Assembly (NCBI GenBank): GCA_934045905.1
Contig: OW203771.1
Location: 16,853,701 to 16,917,700, forward strand
Direction of reading: 5' to 3'
Length of the DNA: 64,000 nucleotides
Source: Leuctra nigra
Taxonomy: Eukaryota > Arthropoda > Insecta > Plecoptera > Leuctridae
The notes under the pieces are model-generated. The model saw only the letters and a program-made list of their open reading frames with translations. It was not told the origin of the DNA and did no database searches. Shown here one piece after another: positions 54,240-64,000 of the stretch. Each line of letters opens with the position of its first letter. Position 1 is the stretch's first letter. Made by a program: the position numbers and the translations under genes.

Positions 54240-55180
54240 GCACATGTATCAGATACACAAAATAAATGGATGATACATGAATAAATAGATGAAACAGAGA
54301 GTTGCAATGCAATGTTACGAGTGTCATACATATAATTGGATCAAATGCGAGGTTGCATGCAGTGGTTTTATAATTGGCCTCGTTACATGCTGTATGTGTC
54401 GTTAGTGAAACAACAAATTCAATCGAGTTTAGTACACAACGTAGTTAAATATCAATGTTATATTTTAAATTATATTTAACTTCACACTCTTTGTTCCGCT
54501 AAATAAATATCGTACAGGATAAATACCTAAGTAGGTATATACCAGATTGGCAAAAAATTGGCATACCCTTCTTGTGAATTTATGTAGTCAAGGTTATATA
54601 TATACAACTCCAGAGTCGCTAATTTTGGGCTAAAAATGAAACATAATTATTGGACTTTAAATGATTTACATTATTTGACATTTTAAGAACAATTTCAAAT
54701 ACCAAATTCATACTGCCGTAAGTTCTCTTTGAGTTAGATAAGTACTTATAAGACTTGCAGATGGATGGAATGGAGCTGGCAATCAAACCTTATATATTAT
54801 GCTATATTTCATCAATATCTACACTAATGTAGGCGTGTTATTATCTTTCGTTTTCTCTTTGACCCAGATAAATAAATGTTACATGAATAAATAGATGAAT
54901 ACCTCTAGTGATTTGCACGGCCAACTTTCCGAATGACACACATACAATTGGACCAATTGCGAGGTAAAACACATCTACATGCAGTGGCATTCTACATTCT
55001 GCTGTATGCAGTGGTTGCATATTGGATTTATTAAATTCCGTCTTTGTCGTTAGTAAAACAACAAATTCAATTGAGCCGAGTAACGAAATATTGTTTTATA
55101 ATTGTAATGTTATACTTTTTAAACTTCACACTCTTTGTTTCGTTCAAAATATAGTGCATTCAATAATGTATAGCTGCTAC
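54240..55180 (+). repeat. Diverged ~600-bp direct duplication
   Basis: ACATGAATAAATAGATGAA, CGTTAGTGAAACAACAAATT and TTCACACTCTTTGTTCCG (54270-54500) recur in the same order at 54873-55140 as GTTAGTAAAACAACAAATTC and TTCACACTCTTTGTTTCG. No gene. Confidence 0.55.
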
Positions 55181-55479
55181 TACTATGTGAAAGTTAAGGT
55201 AACATTACATTAATGAAAAATGATATTAAATACTTTTCAATGGCCAAATTCTATACTGCCGTAAGCTCTCTTCTCGTAAGTTATTTTTGTGTTAGAACTA
55301 GCGGATGGAGTGATAATCTTTATGTGTGATCATTTAAATTTGTTTGGGCGGATGGCTTTACGCAATTAAAATGATGATTGATTTTATGTGAGCCGGAAAA
55401 AATTTTATGTCTTGCTATTTATTAATCAGTACAATGTAGAGGTATTTCATTTCTGGACAATACTTTTCGGTACTAAAAG

Positions 55480-55640
55480 TATCTAGATACACGATATGCC
55501 ATGTATCTTTATAATACAAAAATAATATGAACAAGCCCGGGACCTGGCACATTTTCATATCATTATACTTTTTAGAACTGAATTGGTTGATTCGTGTATT
55601 ATTTTTTAGTTAAGAAGACAGGCTGGAATTTGTACACCAA
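55480..55640 (+). repeat. Relic of composite-repeat palindrome
   Basis: GGCACATTTTCATATCATTA, then TTTTTTAGTTAAGAAGACAG and GGCTGGAATTTGTACACC follow the right arm of the palindromic head in diverged form. Lies about 265 bp before GR-C. Confidence 0.4.
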
Positions 55641-55904
55641 GGTTAATTTGTAAGCACTTCATACACCAGAACTGTTGACCAAACATGTGGTAAGTCTACT
55701 GCCTGGACGTTTCTTCACCTCCATCTGGCTGTCGTTATAGCAAATGTTCTGGCTGGCTTACAAAAAACCAGCACTACAAAAAGTGAAAATCCTCAATCAA
55801 ACCACGTTTTCATTGATATACAATACATTCTGTATTTGTTTACAGATTAATCTAAATAAAAAAATCAACTAGAACTTGACTATCAAATAAAACTCCGAGA
55901 AAAG

Positions 55905-58900
55905 ATGATACATCTAAGAACTAGAGAAAATCTTATAGAAGCCGGACTCTTAGCTCCTCAAATCCAAGATCAACGGACAAAATGGATTCCAATGAAGCGA
56001 AGCGTATTCGAGAAGTTCCGCGCATTCTGGAGGCCAAACAACGCGTTATCCAGCGCTCTGCCTCTTATTCACGCATCCCAACTTCTCGGCCTCATCAGTT
56101 GCCGCGTCAACAACCACGGAAAACTCACAGCTTCCAACCTTGGAGCCGCCTACAGCATTCTCGTGCTTGTTGCTCTTCTTGTAGCTGGCGCATTATTCGT
56201 TAAAATAATTACTGGAGACGATTATTTTTACTCCCTTGGCACAGCAAATGGTATTATAGGAATTACAAGAGACTCTTACTCATATTTCTTATCTGTTTAT
56301 TTCTTATTAATCGGCTTTAATCAGAAGAAATTTGCTGTGTTTTTCAAGAGCATAGACGACATTGACGAATCTTTGGAATACTTTAACCTTCGAGTACCAC
56401 ATGGCAGGAATTTGTTATATGTAATTGGGTACGTTCTACTATCAATTGGGTATACTACTATGATTCTTCTTATAGCCTACCTCAATTGGCCTGAGTATGG
56501 AATTTTTCTCCTTATTTGTTGGTATCAGCCTCTGTATTATGTGAACATGATAGAAGGCCAGTTCGTCTTCAGTGCATTTGCTCTTCGTCAACGTCTTCGC
56601 CTCCTCAACGACTACCTGCAGTCTCAAGAACGACATCTGAACAGCACGTCGATACGAGTGGCAGCGGCGACCCACGAGGCAATTTACAAAACTGCCGGGC
56701 AGATCCAAGAAGTCTTCTCTTTGCCTTTACTATTGCTGTTTATTAAGAACTTTGTTTACATCCTCATGTCTACTTATGACGGCTTCGCTTCTGGTACAAG
56801 TTTTGAGACGGTGGTAAATGTTCTATTGGTTTCGGTCCAAATCTTAGAAACTCTCTTGGTTGCTTTTGCAAGTGAAACGACTCGTACCGAGGTAAGCGGA
56901 AAGTTCCTTTAACAGCTAAATCAATAATTTATTCCATAGTTTAGTATTCCATTTTTAGTATTTCGGTTCGACTACTCGGGTTCGGATAAACCATAGCTGA
57001 AAGATGACTCTGAGTAATAACTTTCTTGATTGCCAATTCTTTGTAAATTTTTGTTTGCTTTTTTCATTAGCTTATTTTATATTTAATAACAAGCATCTTG
57101 TAATTTGTGCGCTGTGCAGTTAGTAAAACTTGATACCACCTGCGAAAAATGCATTAATTAACCTTATCTCCCTTCATGCATTTTAATATTTACAAATTGA
57201 CTAGGATTCCGATTGAAACCATTGATCCTCACTATCTGCATATGAGTAGTATATACTCGAACCTTAGAGGGCACCACTAATTTCTCTATGCTTGAACCAC
57301 TGATACTATACTTTGGTGTACCTAATAAGCATTGAAATAAGGGGTTTTATTCTAAAATCCTCGAGGGAAAGCCTTGTGAATCCGGGCCCAGCAGAGTAAT
57401 TCACAATTTCCTTGTCGCCGTGTCTCTTGACACGGACTCACTGTTGTTCGTTGTAACATTGAATAGGCAGCGTGTTTAGACAACAGATGGCACTGCAAAA
57501 GTACAGACAGAGCCACCTAATCTGTGGGAAGGAAGCTTACCTTTTGGCAAGGCGTCCAAGTCGCTGCAGTTATATGTTATGTTGCTGCACATATTACGCA
57601 TTATTAATTCTTAAAATTTACACAAGTTTATCTAATGTTTATTCGCCTAAAAAATATTAATAATAAAGTGTTCACAATTTCACTGAATCTGATCACAATA
57701 TTAATTTGCGCGACTAAGTTCTGATTCCGAAATATTTTGAGTACATTTGTTGACATCTGATCGGTTGCTAGGTCACGGCCAATGAGAAATAAAACAGTTG
57801 ACGATCTTCCCACAAAAGTTGCTAATTTCTCTCACTCGTGGCGAACTCTCGGTGCCTATACTTGTGACCGTGTAGTCTCACTCTAACCTTGAATTTATGA
57901 TAACTCTCTACTTCTACTTTTGACTGCAGACTCTTTCAATTTGAAGAGTTCGATTTCCTGATTTTAATTATGGATTTTTTATTCAAAATAGACATAAACA
58001 TAATTTCGGGCCTTCTATCTTTGACGTTCAGAACCGATTGATTGTCACGCTCACATTCGTGTTAAATATAAGAAACAGTTGATGCAAAGTGAAGCAAGAA
58101 AACATTTCTGATTCACTTATGGCTTTGGACGATTACTTTTAAAAACACTTAATACCAATGTGAATTAATTTATTTCCTCAGAGTTTGAGGACCAGGGATG
58201 TTGTCAATGAAATAGAACTGGCAAGATCGGGAATGACCGAAGAAAAAGAGGTAATAATTTAAAAGGGGGGCCCTCACAATTATCAATCGCAATGACCCCT
58301 TTAAAAATTTAACTATATGCACCTTTTTCACCGATGGGTGCACATTTTATTATCGAAAATGGTGTAAGTTATTCGACACTAAAAGTTGTAATACGCCACC
58401 TCAAGCGTAAAAAATTAACATCTTCGCAGTACGCATGCGGGCAAGTCACTTTCATGTCAATCGTGAGTTCAATAAAATTAAAGTTATTACAACGCGAAAT
58501 TACAGAAATTGATGAAAACCTTAGTGTGACACTGTCAAGAATCAAATACACTCAGCATATTATATCATTACAGCACACATGCATTCAAATTCTTGCGAGA
58601 ACTAGATGTCTATTCACCAAAAGCAACATTTGACAGATTGCAATTGTTTTTGACGGCCTTCTGAACGAGGCGGCTGACACATTTTTCTTGACGCCATCGT
58701 CAAAACAATTGCAATGATTCAAATGCTGCTTTTGGTGAATAGACATATAATTTTCGAAAGAATTTGAATGAATGTGTGCTGTAATGAAATATGCCGATTA
58801 TATTTGATTGTTGACACTGAGTTAAGCATCAATTTCTGTTATTTTGCGATGTAATTATAACTTTTACTGAACTCGTTACGATTGGCATGTATGTAAGTGA

Positions 58901-59888
58901 GGTGACTTACCCGCACGCGCACTGGGTGCATACTCACTTGAGTGGCCATCTTATACTGATATTAGCGTATTCTAGGTACTTTTAGTTTCGAATAGTATTT
59001 AATTTGCTTAAACACAGTCGTTGACACAGTCCAGTTCACAGTTCTGCTTATTTGACCTGGTAATTAATTTCATTATGAAATAATAAAATAATTCATCAAT
59101 TAATTTCAAAGCCATTATTTCTAAAGGTATTTAAATTTTATATTTATGAATGAAAATTTAAATAGATGCTTCCTGTGATTGCCATTATAATTTGTGTTGT
59201 TATTACAAATTAACAATACAATTTGAATTTTTAATGAGACACCCTCAATTGATATTTCGTCACCCAGAAGCAAAACAATGTGTACTCGTAGACGGAAAAT
59301 TCGACTTTTGAAGATTGAACATTTTGAAAATACGAAATTCGACCGGTCTTCTTTGAATTTTTGGAAAATGTCTTGATCTAATAGTAATACAATAGGCATA
59401 TTTATTAGGTACTTCTATTTTCATAACACAGAATATGTTATTTCCAACTATGTACGAATGAATAAATGAAATATTTTGTTTCAATAATGAAATGTCCTAT
59501 TGCAGTTGGCAATGTTCCTGAACCAGCTTATCAACAAAAGGATAGAATTTTCTGCCGGAAGATTCTTCGTGGTGGATTTGAACTTAGTGTATTCGGTGAG
59601 TACAAAACATTTATTCTCCAATAAGTTCTCACGTCATAACTCCAAGTTAAGATATCAAACAGTTCGTCTGATTACACAACTTGTTCATATTTTTACTCTT
59701 TATTATTGACATTTTGTGAAGTTCAAACAATTTCAAGCATTGGGGTCTACTTGTTTCTTTCAATGTAGAACACTGACCATTACTTCTGTTCTTGTCCCTG
59801 GTTCTTGTAGATGGTTGGAGCAATAACGACGTATCTCATCGTTATGCTCGGGAATATGAAGCCAGAAGACGATAAGTCGGGAAATTAG
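55905..59888 (+). CDS. Gustatory receptor GR-C (complete, four exons)
   Basis: Insect 7tm_7 gustatory receptor, about 407 residues. Exons: 55905-56891 (329 codons), 58182-58250 (23, SLRTRDVVNEIELARSG), 59506-59595 (30, LAMFLNQLINKRIEFSAG) and 59811-59888 (25 plus TAG). All GT-AG and phase 0, as in GR-B. Exon 1 has the shared block (SSALPLIH, GLISCRVNNHGKLTASNLGA) and the loop ALRQRLRLLNDYLQS. The last exon reads MVGAITTYLIVMLGNMKPED: the TM7 signature keeps TY but has Gly where Gln is usual. Start ATG chosen because the same MI.LRTRE start is found in GR-D and an in-frame TAA lies upstream. Nearest relative in the window is GR-D. Ligand unknown. Confidence 0.9.
58363..59000. mobile_element. 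Foldback element in GR-C intron 2
   Basis: Arms ATTCGACACTAAAAGTT (58369) to ACTTTTAGTTTCGAATAG (58978) pair over about 290 bp; CTATTCACCAAAAGCA and TGCTTTTGGTGAATAG are near the loop. The frames in it are arm sequence. Confidence 0.65.
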
Positions 59889-60289
59889 ACATTTTCCCAG
59901 CTGTGAAAATATTTTTCTATCATTACACTGCCTGCATATTTATAAGCATTTAATTATATTTATTTGCATTACGAATATGTTCTGAACTTCCATCTTTGCG
60001 GGAGTATGGAATTGTTTTCTGGGGGAGGACTGCCTTCTTCTACCTTTATTTCGCATGCAGAAAAGACTGTCCATTACCTGCTAGCGATGAAACGAAAGGT
60101 CTCGTGGTATCAATGTGTAATGCGGGACAATACCAAGAGACTACGTCAGAGGATGGGAGTTCATCGACACTTCACCTGAGGAGCTGTGAAGATGGATCTT
60201 ACCACTCTTGGATCAAGACCCAGTCAAAAAACGTGTGATATTGATAAAATAAACTGTCAGTCCAGGTCAAATTTATAGATCGACACTAG

Positions 60290-60490
60290 GAATTCTTCTT
60301 TTACACGGTGCAATTTCTTGTACAACTTCTGTACCACACTTCTGTGTCATACTTCTTGAGTGGAAATTAGAACATGTTTTAAGTTCTGTGACAGAAAGAA
60401 TTGCGTCTTGTTATTACAAAATTGGATGCAAAATGGGAATGTGACACAGAAGTTGTTCAAGAACTGCACCGTGTAAATGGGGCTTTAGTG
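60290..60490. mobile_element. MITE downstream of GR-C
   Basis: TTTACACGGTGCAATTTCTT then ACAACTTCTGT, and ACAGAAGTTGTTCAAGAACTG then CACCGTGTAAA, are inverted repeats about 190 bp apart. No coding frame. 59889-60289 holds nothing firm. Confidence 0.5.
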
Positions 60491-60934
60491 TGTGTACAAT
60501 ATTTGTGTATCAATATTTATTTTAATCTAATTCATGAATATCTTGCTACGTAGTACTGAGTGGTGCTTTTTAACTGTATGAAACAATAAATACTGAAATA
60601 GAACTTGTAACTCAATAAACAATTAAAATATATAATATATACATCTCTTATAGATATTATCTCTCTATGGAGATAAGATTTCATTTCAAAACTATAAGTA
60701 GTACACTCAACAAAACATAAAACGGTATTTCACCGAAACGGATTGGCTGCTCGTTAGGTTCCTTGACAATACATCCTTGTTATTATCAATAAAAGTAGAG
60801 CTCAACTTCTTGAATTAGAAGAAGAGCAATGAATTAACTTGACTCGACTACTTCTGATGGGGCGATCAAATCATTTTGAGACAATCCGTGTCTTTCATAA
60901 CTGAGCTAATGTGATCCAATTTCACAATTTTCGC

Positions 60935-61190
60935 GGCCCTTAAACGACATAGCTTATTTCTAACAATTCGGGATAATTTGGGATATGGTATGGTGGCCAT
61001 ATCTCCAAATAAAAATATTTTGCACCGGGAGGTCTATTCTAGAACGATTTTCCAATTCCATTCTGATGGAATTCGGTCACGGCCATAAGGATTAACATTG
61101 TATGGAATCGAATTCTAGTGGAATTGGGAATTTAAAAATTCTAGAATAGGGCACCAGTGTGAGAAATCCCATTTTTAAGATCCATAGTAG
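60935..61190 (+). repeat. Composite-repeat relic with nested foldback
   Basis: CGGCCCTTAAACGACATAGC and GTGTGAGAAATCCCATTTTT then AAGATCCATAGTAGGCC match the 3' half of the composite repeat. A foldback with ends TCTATTCTAGAA and TTCTAGAATAGG (about 61044-61155) splits it. Confidence 0.5.
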
Positions 61191-62636
61191 GCCAACATCT
61201 CTCTACCTCTCCACTATGATTGTGTATTTCCATCAGCACTTGATGAAATTACTCAAATTACTCCCTGGTTACTCCAGGGATTCCTGTCAAAAGAAGGAGC
61301 TGGGTGTGAGTGACGTGTACATGAGTCACGTGTTCTTGGAATTTTTTCAAGATATTGAGCAAATTAGTGTAGATTGTATCAATAATTCTTTCGTGGTATT
61401 TTATTCCACGTCGTGCAGCCAAGCAAAAGTTTGTATATTTATCAGTTACCATGGTTTCTCTCTGCGCCGAATTGAATATAATGAGAATTTCACTGCAAGT
61501 TATTACGACAAACATTTAATTGTATCTAATGAGCTTGATGCAGTGGTTTTCTGCTGGCCTTTAATAGTTGTGATTTGACGTATATTACCTAAACTATGTT
61601 ATTTGTTGATTATCGATAAATTCGGTGGAATGTAAAACCAAAAAAATTTACTTTTTAAATACCGGTTGGGCAAAAATCGCAATGGGCGAGAAACCTCTGT
61701 GATGCAACTACTACACAACAAGGACCGGAAATTTCACAGAATTTAAAAAACGTACTAGGTTAGGTTTTAAGGGAAAAAACCCAGGACCTCTCACTTGCCG
61801 GGCGAGAGCTTACCAACTGAGCTACCCTGTCGGATGGACGGACATTAGACACAACACACTGATGAGGGTTAGAGATCTCCGAGGAGAATGGAATGAAGGT
61901 AGAGAATGCTAACTACGAACTGTCATACCACCGGTGACGATACTGTCACCCTGTCTCATTACACTTGCGTGCGCAACCCTCTTTTACTCGGTTTCTGTGT
62001 TGGTCGAGCTGTCGCCAGCATGTGAGAGGTCCCGGGTTCGAGCCCCGGTTCGGTCGGATATTTTTCACAACGCATATCCCTTCTTATCATCCTGACTCCA
62101 TGGAAGTTTTCCACAGAAACCTACATTCTCATACTATGGTTTAGATATGTGAAAGTTTCAAAATCATTAGTTTAGTATAAGCAAAAGGTTTTAGTCGTTC
62201 GAATTTGGTTGTCGAAAAATTGATTTTAGGTACGTAGCTCACATAGCTCGCTTGTTTTCAAAAATGCTGGCTGAAAATTTCTAATTATATTCAAAATATA
62301 TGACTATCATTGAGCAAAAATTAATATCCCTTTGAAGTAAAGGTGTTTTAAATTACGTGAAACATGTTAAATGAAAAAAATGGTACATTAGAAGAATACA
62401 TATCAAAGTGTATTGATGAGCTGAATGACAATGTTTTCCTCGTAAGCTAGCAATGTTAATTTCATGAATCAACGACAAGATTTCCGGTTTTTTTTTTTCC
62501 AGAAATTGATGTACATTTATTTTCAATCAAGTTTTGTTTACCCTTATATTTTAAAACTGTATCTTGTGTCGTATAGTATTTGTTTTCAGATGAAACTAGT
62601 AGCACACAAACTCGAGTGAAAGAACTCCACGAAAAG
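61191..62636. other. Intergenic with two tRNA-like fragments
   Basis: Minus strand near 61836-61775: CCGACAGGGTAGCTCAGTTG, D arm, anticodon-stem-like CTCGC/GTGAG, but a decayed B box. Plus strand near 62020-62061: GAGAGGTCCCGGGTTCGAGC, a B-box half only. Both look like SINE or tRNA pseudogene pieces. An unrecognised open frame of 139 codons (61159-61578) begins in repeat sequence and has no family match I know. Confidence 0.4.
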
Positions 62637-63620
62637 ATGATATCTCTAAGAACAAGAGAAGATCTTACAGAAGCCGGACTCTGGGCTCCTCACATACAAG
62701 ATAAACGGACAAAATGGATTCCAGTGAAGCGAAGCGTACTCGAGAAGTTCAACGCATTCTGGCGGCCAACCAACGCGTTGTCCAGCGCTCTGCCTCTTAT
62801 TCACTTGTCCCAACTTCTCGGCCTCATCAGTTGCCGCGTCAACAACCACGGAAAACTCACAGCATCCAACCTTGGAGCCGCCTACAGCATTCTCGTACTT
62901 GTTGCTCTTCTTGTAGCTGGCGCATTCTTCGTTAATATAATTACTGGAGAGGTATTTTATTATACCATTTACACAGTCAACGGTATTTTAAGCATCATGC
63001 GAATTTCTTACGAATATTTCTCATCTGCTTATTTCATATTAATCGGTTTTAATCAGAAAAGGTATGTTTCATTTTTCAAGAGCATAGACGACATTGATGA
63101 ATCTTTGGAATACCTTAACATTCGAGTACCACATAGCAGGAATTTGTTATTTGTAATTGGATTTGCTTTCCTATCAATTACGTGTGCTACTATGATTCTT
63201 CTTATAGACTCGCTGAATTGGCCTGAGTATGGAATTTTTCTCTTCACTTGTTGGTATCAGCCCCTGTATTATGTGAACATGATAGAAGGCCAGTTCGTCC
63301 TAAGTGCCCTTGCTCTTCGTCAACGTCTTCGCCTCCTCAACGACCACCTCCAGTCTCAAGGACGGCATCTGAACAGAACGTCGGTTCGAGTGGCAGCGGC
63401 GACCCAAGAGGCAGTTTACAAAGCCGCCGGACAAATCCAAGAAGTCTTCTCTTAGACTTTACTTTTGTTATTTATTAAGTTTTTTGTCTGTATCCTAATG
63501 ACTGTTTATGACAACTACACTACTGAAGGCTTTGAGTTTGTGGAAAATGTTATATTAGTTTCGGTTCAAATCGCAGAAACCCTCTTGGTTGCTTTTGCAT
63601 GTGAAACGACCCGTACCGAG
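62637..63620 (+). pseudogene. Gustatory receptor GR-D, exon 1, with one in-frame TAG
   Basis: Close paralogue of GR-C (MISLRTREDLTEAGLWAP against MIHLRTRENLIEAGLLAP). Exon 1 runs 62637-63620, 328 codons, and ends TTRTE|GTGAGT exactly like GR-B and GR-C. One codon is a stop: TAG at 63453-63455, where GR-C has TTG (Leu) after QEVFS. After it the frame is intact to the donor (LLLLFIKFF, ETLLVAFACETTRTE). Exons 2-4 are beyond the window. It could be a recent pseudogene, a segregating null allele, a sequencing error or a read-through receptor. An upstream ATG at 62580 is also in frame, but homology to GR-C favours 62637. Confidence 0.85.
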
Positions 63621-64000
63621 GTGAGTTATAAGATATTTTAACAGCAACAACAATGTATCCCTACTTGAATTTATTTAAGCAAAATTAGCAAGCGACACCA
63701 CAATACTCTAGTAGTTTTTTTGGTTTGTTTCTTTGTTTTGTAGGCAATACGCTGGTCACACTGATATTTTTTTACATTAAGGTATACTTTCATAAAAGCG
63801 CTTAACGAGATCATCTAATTAGTTATTATTAATAAAAACAACTTTCTCCCGTTTTCAACTCAATGTCGTGCCGGGGGTTGGAATTCCACCTTCAATATTT
63901 GGACTCCACTGCAGTGATGTCCGCTGGCTGGTCCTAAAACATAACACTTTTCTTTACCTTTCTTTATCTCTTCTTTCTCCACCATGTCCCTCCACCTCTC
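63621..64000 (+). other. GR-D intron 1 start
   Basis: Follows the GT donor at 63621. AT-rich, then pyrimidine-rich near 63950-64000 (TTTCTTTATCTCTTCTTTCT). No exon 2 text (LRTR motif) before the window ends. Confidence 0.5.

Noticed and set aside
58334..58633. 99-codon frame in GR-C intron 2
   Set aside because: Arm of a foldback; no conserved motif.
59964..60238. Short overlapping frames after GR-C
   Set aside because: Probably 3' UTR or downstream sequence; no family match.
61159..61578. 139-codon frame
   Set aside because: Starts in repeat text, no recognised domain and no splice partners; not called as a gene.

Overview
The window is nuclear DNA of an insect. It carries two chemoreceptor families that occur together only in insects: 7tm_7 gustatory receptors (GRs) and one 7tm_6 odorant receptor (OR). 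Genes are split by GT-AG introns, the base composition is AT-rich, and much of the sequence is non-coding mobile DNA. I cannot name the species; a repeat-rich hemimetabolous insect is only a guess. One 200-N assembly gap lies at 46170-46369.

Layout, left to right. (1) 1-1103: the last three exons of GR-A (+). (2) 1.1-7.6 kb: LINE and SINE debris plus two copies of a composite repeat with a long palindromic head; one copy is interrupted by a Harbinger-type MITE and by a Helitron-like element. (3) 7.6-11.3 kb: complete four-exon GR-B (+), with nested foldback elements in its last intron. (4) 11.3-14.6 kb: SINE, foldback and a second Helitron-like copy. (5) 14.6-18.5 kb: an OR gene (-) with a long insertion in its second intracellular loop. 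(6) 18.6-22.8 kb: repeats. (7) 22.8-31.1 kb: the C-terminal 1,760 or so residues of a polycystin-1-like protein (+), with REJ, GAIN/GPS, PLAT and channel regions. (8) 34.1-52.2 kb: a secreted multidomain gene (+): signal peptide, Kazal-like Cys domain, Cys-Pro/Thr-rich linker and two WSC domains. Its introns hold a foldback, a third Helitron-like copy, and a Dong/R4-clade LINE with an open ORF sitting inside a (TAA)n array. (9) 52.2-55.9 kb: diverged duplications. (10) 55.9-59.9 kb: complete four-exon GR-C (+). (11) 62.6-63.6 kb: exon 1 of GR-D (+), otherwise open but with one in-frame TAG.

The four GRs share one architecture: one large exon of about 330 codons, then exons of 23, 30 and about 17-26 codons, all joined in phase 0. 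They form a tandem family now separated by unrelated genes. Polycystin-1 proteins of other animals combine WSC, REJ, GPS and PLAT domains; here the WSC-bearing secreted gene lies just downstream of a REJ-GPS-PLAT polycystin, but a stop codon at 31123-31125 separates them.

The most unusual pattern is three unrelated minisatellites (36-bp, 82-bp and 100-bp units). Each lies on an exon-intron junction of the polycystin or WSC gene, and every unit carries a copy of that splice site. All gene models are by-eye splice reconstructions checked by phase; no transcript data were available.
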